Source: Lepas anatifera
Lineage: Eukaryota > Arthropoda > Thecostraca > Lepadidae
Reading direction: 5' to 3'
DNA: 64,000 bases
Assembly: GCA_034440635.1 (NCBI GenBank)
Contig: JAOTON010001067.1
Coordinates: forward strand, 613,501 to 677,500
Shown: one piece after another, positions 25,222 through 37,780 of the stretch
How the letters are laid out: each line of letters opens with the position of its first letter
How positions within the stretch are numbered: the first letter of the stretch is position 1
Program-made: the position numbers and the translations under genes
The notes under the pieces: model-generated
Told to the model about the DNA's origin: nothing
Databases searched by the model: none
What the model saw: only the letters and a program-made list of their open reading frames with translations

Positions 25222-25784
25222 TAAACAATTGTGAACAAGCTTCGGAAATTTCGTATTTCATTTTGTGATTCTATGAGTGAAAGAGTATTATGAAAGTGGT
25301 TAATAGAAAGCTATTTTTGTGTCCCATACATTTGAAAGCCTAATCTGCAAATTCGAAAGCAAAAATTGTTCAATAGCCTAGAAGACACGGTGCAGTTTTC
25401 TCTGCAGTGGGTTCCTCGGAGGGGGGACAAAACCATATCTGTCGTCCGATCTCAGGGAAGGGTAGCTCGCCGCCCTCCTGTCCCCTACCCCGGGGGTCGC
25501 CGCCCTCGTCTCCTCCCCCGGGGGTCGCCGCCCTCCTGTCTCCTCCCCCGTGGGTCACCGCCCCTACCTGCGTTCCTTTCATCCAGAAATGTTTCCAGTC
25601 TGATATATCAGTTCATAGAACAGAAAACTATAAGTACTATTTCACACCAGAGACCGAATACTATTTCCGAAATCCAGAGACCGAGACCGAAAACAAACTA
25701 TTAGATTTGAAGTAGCCTTTCTCCGTCTTCGGCTTCTGAGAGACATACTACAGGGACAGAAAATATGCTACATTAGAAACCGAA

Positions 25785-26345
25785 GTGCCTGGCTATGGCC
25801 CGGGTAGTATCTGGCTCTGGCCCGGGTAGTACCTGGCTCTGGCCCGGGTAGTACCTGGCTCTGGCCCAGTTAGTACCTGGCTCTGGCCCGGGTAGTACCT
25901 GGCTCTGACCCGGGTAGTACCTGGCTCTGACCCGGGTAGTACCTAACTCTGACCCCGGTAGTACGTGGCTCTGACCCGGGTAGTACCTGGCTATGGCCCG
26001 GGTAGTATCTGGCTCTGGTCAGGGTAGTACCTGACTCTGGCCCAGGTAGTACCTGGCTCTGGCCCGGTTAGTACCTGGCTCTGGCCCGGGTAGTACCTGG
26101 CTCTGACCCGGGTAGTACCTGGCTCTGGCCCGGGTAGTATCTGGCTCTGGTCCGGGTAGTACCTGACTCTGGCCCAGGTAGTACCTGACTCTGGCCCAGG
26201 TAGTACCTGGCTCTGGCCCGGGTAGTACCTGACTCTGGCCCAGGTAGTACCTGACTCTGGCCCGGTTAGTACCTGGCTCTGGCCCGGGTAGTACCTGGCT
26301 CTGGCCCGGGTAGTACCTGGCTCTGGCCCGGGTAGTGTTTAGCCC
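25785..26345. repeat. 22-bp minisatellite, about 25 copies
   Basis: Unit ACCTGGCTCTGGCCCGGGTA followed by GT, with GACCC and CCCAGG variants. It is followed by a GC-rich block (26345-26580) without a recognised gene. Confidence 0.94.
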
Positions 26346-27124
26346 TGGTGCCGGCCGGCAGGGCTGTGGTACCGCTCAGTAGCACTTGCCATCGAGCTGG
26401 GCGCCAGCGCGTGCCATTATCTGCCGGCCGGTATTGGGTATCGACCGTCCACACCCGCCGGACCGGCGTGGTAACGGAGCCAGTGGCCGGAATACTCTCT
26501 GGAATACTCTCAGTCACCAGCAGGCACGGGCCCCAACACATCCTGTTGATTAGCATGGTGCTGGCGCTGCTGGTGTAGAGAGCACCTCAACTTCAGAGGA
26601 GGGGGAGGACTTGTTTGGAAAAAGTCGGTCTCTGTGCAGTTAAGATTACGCTAGTCACGGTCTGGGCTGCACGGGAGAAAGGTGCAGTGCGGGCCTGGGC
26701 CCGGCAAACCTATCTATCTATAACTAATAAGCGTTATTCTATGGAGAAAATGCACGCTGGCCGAATAACAACTGAGGTCCGGAGGGCACGCTACGCTACC
26801 AATGCATCAGTACGTGGGCGTTGAATTGATTGAGAGGAGCATGCTTTTAAGTTGACAGAAGTTACACGCCTGCCTCCAAGAATTCTGGATCCGAAATGGA
26901 TCGAATACGCTATAATTATATCTTAAGGCACAGCCCTTCATCCGAAATAATATAATACGATAAGATGGCATCTACGGATCTCCTGTCTCCGGATGGAAAA
27001 ATATCGAAATAGTTTCTCAAATGCTGGATTTAGCACTCAAAATAATCATCCAAGATTGGCAGCCGGGAATCAAGGACGATTTTAGCTCGGGCAGCTTTGT
27101 GGCGGATATTTTTCCAGAATTCGA

Positions 27125-27345
27125 TGTCAGCATCAACCCTGAGTCAACACAAACACCGGTCTTTGATTTCATTACACGATATAGCATCAACCCTGAGTCA
27201 ACCCAAACACCGGTCTTTGATTTCATTACACGATATAGCATCAACACAGTCAACCCAAACACCGGTCTTTGATTTAATTACACGATATAGCATCAACCCT
27301 GAGTCAACACAAACACCGGTCTTTGATTTAATTACACAACAGGAC
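27125..27345. repeat. ~54-bp tandem repeat, 4 copies
   Basis: Units around CATCAACCCTGAGTCAACAC, then AAACACCGGTCTTTGATTTC and ATTACACGATATAG. The third copy has a short deletion. Confidence 0.9.
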
Positions 27346-28506
27346 ATACACGAGTCCATACTCATGGGCCGATTTTTTCCAACAAACATACCCGAATGTA
27401 AACCAGAACCTAGAGCCAGTAATCGACTTCCCACACTGCCAAAAACAATCTTCAAAATCACAAAGTACCTATGTGATGTTGCTCGGTAGCGCACGTTCGC
27501 CAAGGAGTTGCAATACATTCGACAACTAAGGGCTAGGTCTCTTCAAACAATTCTGCTCGAAATAGACAGTGAGTCCCAGTGGGTTGCCGGAAGAAGTAAT
27601 GCTAATGCCACAACCCAGGAAGCTGTAGCAAACTATGGAAGAAAGTAAACCAAAAGTATAAAGAACTCATCGCTAAGTGGCAATAGTAGAAGAGAAACAT
27701 ATTTGCGAATGATGCTGTTTATGGAAATTAGAGGCTGGAAGACTGCCCACGCAAATCTACACTAATTTATACGTCACCATCCAATTTTATGATAATTATT
27801 AATACATGCAAAAGCGGTTATAAACTGTACTGCAGCCACAATGTGACAGCTTAAGCCATAGTTCGGAATGTATAATGTATGTTTTGCAGGTGATTTGGGA
27901 ACGATACAACTGAAGGTAATCACAACTCCGTTCAATTCCAAAGGGTTCACTGTCTACAACTGCAAAAAAATCGCCAAAACGCAGCTCGAAATTTTGCCCG
28001 CTAGACATTACCCCTAGATGATTTCCAAAATGCATGAAATTTATCATTGGGACCAGTACAACAAACTTTCATCAAAACTGGATCCTAATCTAAAAAAGAG
28101 TAATTTCTACGGGGAATCCGAAAACTCGCCAAATTTGGTAAAAGGTGGAAGCTCTGGCCGCTAGGTGGCACCCCTAGGTCCTAGGCCATCATTGATTTTC
28201 AACATATTTTGGACTTGAACCTTTTGTACCTGACGGAACAAAATATGAGTACAAACATAGCCAATTTATAAAAAAGACCATAGGGGATTTGATTCACCCT
28301 GCCACTCATGTACCCAGCCTAAATGTGGACGTCTAAAAATAATTATTTGCTGATATCGGTCTACTTCCGGACTCTGGGAATGCTGTAAGCCGGCAGGGTA
28401 CAGGACAAATGAGTAAAAAGTACGGGCTCTCCAGTCGATTCGTCAACAATCGGCGGTCCGTAGAAAAAAATGGTGCCTGGGATTCCGAAAGTGGTTTTCA
28501 TGCAGG

Positions 28507-28655
28507 GGGGCCAGGGGCAGATACAGGAGCGCCGTTTGGGGGGGCAACTGAAGAAAAATCGTCAAAGCATAGTGTTTATTAAGAAAATTAGCTAAAGTTT
28601 CGCTATTTGGGGGGTCATGGCGCCTTGCCTCCCCTCCCCTGCGTCCGCCAGTGGG
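28507..28655. mobile_element. Short MITE related to the copy at 1.6 kb
   Basis: CCAGGGGCAGATACAGGAGC on the left and CCTGCGTCCGCCAGTGG on the right. The interior AAGAAAATTAGCTAAAG and CCTTGCCTCCCCTCCCC aligns with 1587-1742. Confidence 0.6.
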
Positions 28656-28799
28656 TGAGGCACCCGCTCAAACATCCAAGAGACTCCAGGAGTGGTACAA
28701 ACTACATATACCAGGCTTCAGGAACCAGCCGGCCTAGCCGGGGAGCCACCCGGACTTCAATCCAATCAAAAATCCTTGGAGGATCCTGAAGCAGAGCCT

Positions 28800-29036
28800 C
28801 GATGAGGCAGAGCCGAGCTGTTGGGTGAAACACCTGACTAAACAACGCAGTGCAGCACGAACCACAGATCAGGCCCGTACAACAGAGCGCCTGGGTGAAA
28901 CACCTGACTAAACAACGCAGTGCAGCACGAACCACAGATCAGGCCCGTACAACAGAGCGCCTGGGTGAAACACCTGACTAAACAACGCAGTGCAGCACGA
29001 ACCACAGATCAGGCCCGTACAACAGAGCACCTGGTA
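28800..29036. repeat. ~70-bp tandem repeat, about 3 copies
   Basis: Units CTGGGTGAAACACCTGACTA, AACAACGCAGTGCAGCACGA and ACCACAGATCAGGCCCGTAC, then AACAGAGCGC, near-identical. This suggests a recent expansion. Confidence 0.92.
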
Positions 29037-30652
29037 GCTGCCTAGCCTACACGGACGACCAACTGTCCGCAACTGAATGGGGGTTATACTGGCGTATAAA
29101 ATATTAATACATACTGTACTGTGTGTTTTATAGGCATCAGAGAGGCCAGGCCTTTGAGACACCCTGCAAGACACAAACTGCACACCCTGAGACCATATCG
29201 TCGGCATCGGAGGATCACAGTCGCTTTACTAGAGCCTTCAAAGCACCTTTACTCTGCCGCCACCGCAGATGTGTGACGTCAAAGGCCAAGGGCAGCAGAC
29301 TTGAGGGCATGCTCAGGTAAGCTCTCCCTCCAGAGATTGTAAAATACAAATGCCACCGTTCGGAAAGATCCAGAATGACCAGACATATGAAACTTTACAT
29401 GCTGACATTGTTCGATTTCGGCCCGTTGTGTCACTTAACAGTCGCATGCTGAAGTGAACTCACAACGCCATTAAATTTCAGGCCATCACTTTTGGCAACT
29501 GTTTCTTTAAAGTGGCACCGGTTCTGTCTTGAAAAGACAAAAAAATCAGACAATGCGTTAATTAACCAGGTCTTGTAAGAAAAGAAACTCGCTCTCTTTC
29601 TAGCTACTCGTAGGAATTCGTGCCATCACCCAGCAAATCAATCAGGTGAAGGATCTCAATTAGCATATTTCCCCGCATGCATTTCATCCCAACTTCTCGG
29701 CGTTTAAACATTTCTAATGTAGAACAGTCACAGGAAAAGATTAAATTGACGACGTATGTGCTGAAGCGCTTAATTGGAAAGCGCTAGGACTGATTAAAGC
29801 AGCGCCCAAATGGCAAGTACAAATATAGGTACACTGTCCTAAAAAGGAGGCATAAGTTAGCGCAGAAGACAAAAGATTACATGAATTTTACCATCAAATA
29901 CGCGCCGCACAATTGTATCAGCCCCAACACTTACGTAAGCAACAGAAACGATTAAACAATCCACAGCAGGCATGATATCCGAGGGTTCCATCGTAATCGC
30001 GCATAATACAAATAATCGCAGGCCTCCGCAAAGCAATTCGCAAACCCACATAAAAACAGCCCAATCCTCGACTCTTCACCGTTCAGTGTCGGTTTCGAGT
30101 CGCACTCTTTGCGTGCCGTTAGACTGTACCGGTTTGAAGCGGCTTCGGAGCAGGACTTGATGTTGGAAAGCGTTCATTGGGGCTGCATAGCTTTGGCAGA
30201 TTTTAAAAATTCGTAAGTGGACAACTATTATCCTATGCTTTGGTCCATGTATACCAGAGGTGAACACCACGATCATTTTCATCGATAACGATTATCGAAA
30301 TCGTTATTGACGATAGCGCTTTACCAGTCTCGACGATCTATGATCAAAGCCATGTTATGGAAACCACAATTTTTACCAATCGATTACGGTAACGTTTTTA
30401 TCTTTTTTAAACCTTTTCTCTCCTAGGGTGTCAATCGAACACACCTAAAAAACGTGCATTGTAGGATAATCTCGCCCGTCTCAAGCGGGTGCTGACAAAG
30501 TAAAAACTAAGCGCACACTCTTCTTCCGGTACTCTCAAGCAATATTCGCGAGAGGAGTGTGAATTTGTTTTACTTCTTTTCTTGTTTTACAACACCAATA
30601 ATGTGAGGTGACGTTTCGCATGTATCTAAGACACGTTGACTTCATACTAATT

Positions 30653-30825
30653 GTTTAAACCTACAATCTGGTGAAAGCCCTGCTGGATGCTGTTGAGCGA
30701 AATACCTATTTCAAGGTAAAGTGCGACAATGTCTTTCAGGATGAAAGACGCAGTTTACCTCGAAATAGGTGTTTCACTCAACAGCATCCAGCAGAGCTTT
30801 CACCAGATTGTAGGTTTAAGCATGA
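30653..30825. mobile_element. Foldback element: ~60-bp inverted arms around a ~40-base loop
   Basis: The left arm, TTTAAACCTACAATCTGGTG on to CGAAATACCTATTTCAAGGT, is repeated in reverse complement by the right arm, ACCTCGAAATAGGTGTTTCA on to CACCAGATTGTAGGTTTAA. The arms differ at a few positions. TTAA lies at both outer edges, so TTAA insertion is possible. Confidence 0.85.
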
Positions 30826-30906
30826 AGACTACACGATGGCCACGGTCATGCAGCCGGACTTCAGGATACCGGTCAGACAGCCATGAGCCCACTCAATGAA
30901 CGATGC

Positions 30907-31372
30907 TAAAAGGGAATGTGGCACCTTCACAACGTGATTTTAACTGAGATAGCCAAGTTGTAAAGCAGGTCGGAAAACCCGGTACTCCATATTTAATTTG
31001 TCTTGGAACTCGATATTTCCGTAGAAAAAAAGCTAAAACCTACCTGACACCAGCCCCCTCATCAGATCCTCGCCGGGCGGCCATTGTGAGCTGCTGGTGT
31101 GACGACATATGCTGACGTCACGATGAGCATCAGCCAATCGAAGGCCTTGGAGCGTTTCAAGTATGGTAGTGGTTGCCAGATCATCAGGTAGTGGTTGACA
31201 TCATCCACAGGCAGATATTTATAATTTTCCTAGAGGAGTATTTCTAAAAGAAAATATTGAGCCTATTGAACATTTTTCAGAGAAATCCTGAGTGTTTTCA
31301 TAATTTTTGGCTAAAAGTACGCCTAATTTCACTAAATTCCAGGATTGGACCAAGGTGCCACATTCCCTTTAA
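30907..31372. mobile_element. TTAA-target MITE, copy C
   Basis: Same ends and interior as the copy at 49968. The left boundary reads TAAA rather than TTAA, presumably by point mutation; the right boundary is TTAA. Length about 466 bp. Confidence 0.87.
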
Positions 31373-33287
31373 GAAGTCACCGTAATTGTGTAAAAATGAG
31401 AAAGTGAGGGACATATTAGGTAATGCTAAGGAGTTCAGGAATGCCAAGTCTGACACGCCTTGCCATTCACATCAGAGTGACCAAAGAGTTCGACTTTTCT
31501 GCGATGAGCTGTCGACCTCGACAGGGTCAGCAAGGGTGAACACTTGGCGGAAGAGATGGACACTTGCTTCTCCAATGGGGAGACGAGTGCTGTCACGGCT
31601 GCTTTCGAGGCCCATGCCTGCGGCCGTTGGAGCGATTGGCACGCGTTGCGTTTACGCTCCGATTAGACGCGATAACCCGGCTCTGAGGCGCGATCCGATA
31701 CGTCGTCCTTTCCCAATCGTTACTGGTACAACTACGCCACTCCTTCTGTGGTATCATTGGTTGTATTCTGAATCGTTCTCGTTATGCTTACTGTAAATTG
31801 CGTTTGCAGCTCAGTAAAAACCGTACTACAATTACCAGCTTAGTATGATTTTTAGCATAATATCAAAAAGCTGCTAAAGTTGAAAATGTATTTAATTTCA
31901 TAGGAATTACAGCACACAAAAAACATTCCATCGCGCTTTGTTCGTATATTTAAATGTATTTTATCCAAAAATATTTACTTTTAGACCTCTATGCATGGAT
32001 CTTTTTTCCTTTTAAGTGGACGTAAAAAACAATCAAGATTTTACTAGTAGGATCCTAAAACAACTTAAACAACCTGGGATTCTAGGACCTTGCCAACACA
32101 TAATTCTGACCGATCAACTTTGACAAAAATGAGTTTGTCTCGCGCGATAAGGCATTTGCCAGTTTCATACCATTGCTCTTCCCCAGACGCTACTATGTCA
32201 AATCCATGGAGGTGGGGTGGGGAGGGGCGTTTCAGATACCAAAAATACTTAAAATCTTACCATAATGAAGTCCTTAAACATTTTCTGTTCCAGTACAATT
32301 ACAAAAACATGTTTAGATCACTGTACTTTGCAGCAGCTGATATTCCAGAAAGGGAGTTCAGATTTGTCTTCTAAACATATGCCGTTGAACTGCGCAGTGT
32401 TCCTGGCTTTCGATAGTTGTTGTGTATGAATAGGAAAGGGAAGTAGGAACATCACCTGCTTCACAGCCGTGGTCCTAGTTATTGCATACTAGACTTTTGG
32501 TATCAGTGTGTCAGTTAAGTCTATATGGAATTGCCAAATAAGTCCTCGAAGAAAGTTATATCAAAGAATCGGACACGATCAGTCGAACAACCAATGCCCG
32601 CACAGATGGATCGATTGTGCGAAAAATGACCAACACAGTCGGTGCGCCCTACAATTCCAAATGTAATGATGATCATAACAGATCGACTTCAGAGACGAAG
32701 TTAATCACACCCAACCAGGTCTTTTTTAACATGTTAACTGGGGGGCCATTAGCCCCCCCCCCAGTCGGCCGAAATACCTCCTACCAGTGCCCGGAAATTG
32801 GCCCCCAGTGAAATAGACAGATGACTTAAAATTGACCAAATGCCGACTCACCTAACGTAAATAAGACAGAACACTACCCAATAATTATAACTTTGTTCTA
32901 TTTCTGGTCCCAAATTGGCAATCCCAAAAATTATGTTAAAAAATGTATACCCGTTGCTGTCTGCTCCATCGCGCGAAGACGAAACAAAGCGCGTAGTTAC
33001 AGGAAATCCCGGCAAAACAGCCTCAGCATCAACTAATCACAACGCTGGAGATGAACGCTGGCCTACAACCAATCAAACATCCTGTTCTATCCGACCGGAA
33101 GCCCACGCCCCAGCCAGTACCGTGACATTGCATCATGCTCTCATTTCACACGCAGTCACTTGTCAGCGCTAAGATCTTGTTCGTGGATTAGACGGGACAC
33201 GGTGTAGTCAAAGTGCGTAAGACTGGTTGCTGATGTGGCGTTATGAAGTGCTCAGCCTTTTTATTTATTATTGTGGTGGTAGCACAC

Positions 33288-33415
33288 ACAAGCGTCGCCA
33301 CTGGCAAAAAAGTGAGGGGGCCAGCCAAACTTCAACCTGATGCTGACAACAAACTTTCCACGTTAGTACCAAAAACTTTTAGAATTTGGGCTACTCGTTA
33401 ACTTCCGCAGCGGCT
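33288..33415. mobile_element. Partial copy of the 53.0-kb MITE, inverted
   Basis: AGCGTCGCCACTGGCAAAAA and GGCCAGCCAAACTTCAACCT, then GGGCTACTCGTTAACTTCCG, match the reverse complement of 53050-53170. Only one end is present. Confidence 0.6.
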
Positions 33416-34459
33416 GGTAATACAAATTTCCGGCTTGCTCCCGTTTTGACAGAGAATTGAGATCAGGAAATCGTTGGTCAAAAATTAGGGGAGGGGATGA
33501 TTGATGATCCCAAAAAATGTTCTGGTTATGTGAATAAAGTCATTCGATGGCCACGCAAGGTTGGAAGGGCACCCCTGGCTTCCTATTAGATGGGTAGTGT
33601 GCTAAAAATATTGCGTCAAGTCAATGTCAACTGTCAAAAAAGTTTTAAACAGTGATACAAGCCGCTTTTTCTGTGGTTTTAGGACTACCGCCAGGGGTCC
33701 TTTTAGCCTCAAATCTGGCTTTTGTGGTGTTTATTTGGCTATTTTAGAGGAAATAATATTTTGCCTCTTTCTAGCCCTTTTTCTAACTCGGTTGGACATT
33801 TTCCACTGAAAAAACCTGACAGCACTGGGCAGCATCTATAATATCTAGACACGGAATAACACAAAAATCGAGAAACTTCTTTTTAACACTAACGCGTATA
33901 AGTTTCATTAAACCCCCTCAAAATGGGGTATTGCTCCCCTGAAGACACCATAATGGCCGGCACAAGAAATGCCCCCCCCACTGACTTTTTCTTTAAAAAT
34001 GTCCTGCACCCAATGCTTGTGGCCTCAAACATATCCAATATGGTTTCGTTGGTGCTTTAAGAGCTTAACGTTTTTTTTCTCCATAGGATCTTTGACTCGT
34101 GCCTGGCATTTCCTCAAGTAGCTTTTTCTATTGCAGTCATCCAAATCAATAGCTCACCACTCATTGTTCTTTTTTAAACTGCAGCCCATTGAGCACACAT
34201 CTATTTCTGTGCTTCTGACACTTTCATCGCTTCTCCGGACACTGAGAAAAAGGCACTGACGAGACGCCGGCGGCCCCACTGCAGCCTCGCCAGTCACGGC
34301 CCAACACCGCCTCCTTCAAGCTGCGACCCGGCCTACTCTGTGTGAACGCGCCGGCAGAGCGGCCGTCAGCGGGGTAGTAGACTGGACAGTCGACACCCAT
34401 CTCCGCAGTTCGGACGGGACTCTGGCAGAAGCGACAGTGGAAGGTGCAGCAGCCAGCGA

Positions 34460-35265
34460 GTCCCGCACTATTCCCAGTGAGAAATAGAGACACAGAGTCC
34501 CGCACTATTCCCAGTGAGAAATAGAGACACAGAGTCCCGCACTATTCCCAGTGAGAAATAGAGACACAGAGTACCGCACTATTCCCAGTGAGAAATGAGA
34601 CACAGAGTCCCGCACTATTCCCAGTGAGAAATCGAGACACCGAGTCCCGCACTATTCCCAGTGAGAAATAGAGACACAGAGTCCCGCACTATTCCCAGTG
34701 AGAAATAGAGACACAGAGTCCCGCACTATTCCCAGTGAGAAATAGAGACACAGAGTCCCGCACTATTCCCAGTGAGAAATAGAGACACAGAGTACCACAC
34801 TATTCCCAGTGAGAAATAGAGACGGAGTCCCGCACCATTCCCAGTGAGAAATAGAGACACAGAGTCCCGCACTATTCCCAGTGAGAAATAGAGACACAGA
34901 GTCCCGCACTATTCCCAGTGAGAAATAGAGACGCAGAGTCCCGCACTATTCCCAGTGAGAAATAGAGACGCAGAGTCCCGCACTATTCCCAGTGAGAAAT
35001 AGAGACACAGAGGCCCGCACTATTCCCAGTGAGAAATAGAGACACAGAGTACCGCACTATTCCCAGTGAGAAATAGAGACACCGAGTCCCGCACTATTCC
35101 CAGTGAGAAATAGAGACACAGAGTCCCGCACTTTTCCCAGTGAGAAATAGAGACACAGAGTCCCGCACTATTCCCAGTGAGAAATAGAGCCACAGAGTAC
35201 CGCACTATTCCCAGTGAGAAATAGAGACACAGAATCCGCACTATTCCCAGTGAGAAGTCGAGACA
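34460..35265. repeat. 37-bp minisatellite, about 21 copies
   Basis: Unit GAGTCCCGCACTATTCCCAG followed by TGAGAAATAGAGACACA. In the mib1 direction each unit reads tctgtgtctctatttctcac then tgggaatag/tgcgggac, which looks like a splice acceptor. It adjoins a GC-rich segment at 34260-34460. Confidence 0.94.
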
Positions 35266-36694
35266 CTGGCGGCCAGTTTCAAATACGGAAAACACTTAAC
35301 TTGAGAAAGGCGGCGATTGAGATGTGTCTTTCTTAGTCATCCGGCCACGATCAGCCCAAACTCCTACGAATCGATAATGTGGTCGGCATTCGCTGGGCGC
35401 TTTACTGGGCTGTGGCGGGGATCAGAGAGCGCGGCAGGGCGCGGCGCTACTTCTGTCGGATTTCTGAACGAGGGCCTTCATCTGCCCGGCAACGGCAGCA
35501 GCACTGATTGAATCTGCTGGGACGAGGAGCTGGCCCCAATAACGCACGGGCAGAGATGCGAAGATGGCGATATAGACGCGGCGCAGAACGCGGGAGAAGA
35601 TGGTAAGCGGAGGGCCGGAGGGTGGTGCAAGGCGCTACCAGGTCTCGGACGTTCGGCCGCGGGAGCACAGCCAAATAATGCAATTGACTCCGGGGCAGCG
35701 CTCATTAGGGTCGGACGGAAACTTTGACAGCAGCCATGTGGCCCGATGATAAGCCTTGATCCGAAATTATCTATCTATGTATACAGTCGCTAACAACGTT
35801 TGGAGAGCGTGCCTTGGTATGCAGGAGACCTGCCACTATACTACAAGAACGTGCTACAATGTGTTACTGGGATTTTATGACTTCACCATCAATGGATGTT
35901 TATCGCTTGATGATAACTTAATTAGCTTAGAAGCAATCTCAGTACTCCAATTTCAACATAAGACTGTGGGAGCGTACGACCATTTACCCGCTAGTTTTCC
36001 TACCTTTACCCGATGTAAAATATTTGTAAGAGGTTCAAAGTCCGAACCTAAGACACCTGAAAGGTCATCAATGGCACGAATCCATGGCGGCATAGATGCT
36101 GTTTGAAGAAAGGCAGCAACGCCAACAGTCGCCGGCGAGAGCTGTTGGCGGGCGTGCCAGCCAATGTCGGTGGTCGGCTGCAGGCTCCTGACTGGCCCCA
36201 CCGCTCAGCTCCTAAATCCCGAGGTTTAGTCCGCCCCAGTGGTATCCCTGCAGCACCAGGCCCGGCACTATCGATTCCACGGCCCAACCGGCCGCAGGAG
36301 CCATCGCATGCTTCACGCGAGCCAAACTTCCCACAAGTCAACTTTCCACCAGGGCCGACGGTTTAAAGCCCACAGTGCCGATCAATTTCACAACTTGGCT
36401 GCGATTTCACTCGGAGGTCCACACACGCCTGTTTTAAACTTAATCAGGAACAATCGTCCGGCACGCCTACCGGTTGTATTTAGATTCCGACGTAGTGGAC
36501 CCCAATTTCGTTATGCCGTGTCAACAGGACAAATCCTACTGAAGCATGTTCATGCCGAAAATCTATAGATGATGGAATAGTATTTTATCCGGACATCAGT
36601 AGTCAAGACAAATCGGCACACACTCTTTCCAAAGATGCAACTCGTAACAAAATAATTGCTTAGAATATGGCACGGAAATCCTGACCACAGTCGG

Positions 36695-37464
36695 TTAAAG
36701 GGAATGGACCACTTTGCCGAAATTCTAAAAAGAAGAATTTAAGAACAAGAGAGGTTAAAAAATCAGGAACTATAATTTCCCCTTTCATATGATAGAAACA
36801 TAAATATCTTCTCTTTTCCAAACAATAAGTGACGTCACGAAAATAACAGCTTTGATAATCAGTGGAATCCCTAATCTTGATCATAGACTCGCCGTAAAGA
36901 CTCATTCACAGCGTTTCCGCATGTCAAAAATCCCGTGCACTACAAGAACCACAGGTGCAAAAACTGAACGACAGATGTCGTTACGGCAGCCGTGTTTATT
37001 TAGTGGTGGAAAGATAATGCATATGCCTGATGGAAAGAAACAATTTCAGAGTTGGCTTTTGACAAAAGCAATTGATGCTTGTTTTGGCAAGTCAGGGGAG
37101 GGAAGATGTGATATGTGTTGCGGCCATTGAGCGCATTTTGGCCCTATGCAATGGACGTTAACTCGCCTGAAGTTTTCGGTCGAAAGGCAGTTGCATGCTG
37201 GTTCACTCGCTGGCATGGTATTTTCAGCGAGTGGACGAGGCTTAAGGCTTACGACCAATCATATTACTGCAGCCATATGAAAGGTATTTTTTCAGGGTTT
37301 GAAATAAGCCAATAAACCCCTTTACTTTGAACTTTAAAGCCGGTGGAAATTTTATACCATGAGCTCTGGGTGGAATTAAATATGTCATTAGTGGTTTCTC
37401 AACACGCTCTAAAAACTGTTATCTCAGTCCAAAACCCATTATAAAAGCACCACACTCCCTTTAA
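36695..37464. mobile_element. Longer, diverged TTAA-bounded element
   Basis: TTAA followed by AGGGAATGGACCACTTT on the left, and AAAGCACCACACTCCCT followed by TTAA on the right. The ends resemble those of the smaller MITEs, but the 0.77-kb interior is different. It could be another subfamily or a deleted relative of the autonomous element; no transposase frame is visible. Confidence 0.7.
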
Positions 37465-37780
37465 GTGAAAAAGACAAAAAAGTTGTTTTGCGAAGGCTTT
37501 TGCGAAACATTTCAGTCGCAAATTACAAAATGGGATCCGAAGAAAGCAGAGACCTACGAAATCAGCATACTTCTCTTTGGGATAAGAGATTAGAGTTTTA
37601 GGGGAACGTCATCGGGTAAGCCTATATGCGGTATTCCTCTTTGGCTTTGACGGCTATCGAGTCAGCGTAAGAGCCGGATCCACCTTCTAGACTCTGGGAG
37701 GGGAAGAACAGAGCCGCCCACCGGCCATCTGCAGCTCGCCATGCGCTCAGGCAGCTCAGCTCGGCGCTGAGGCTCCTGTC

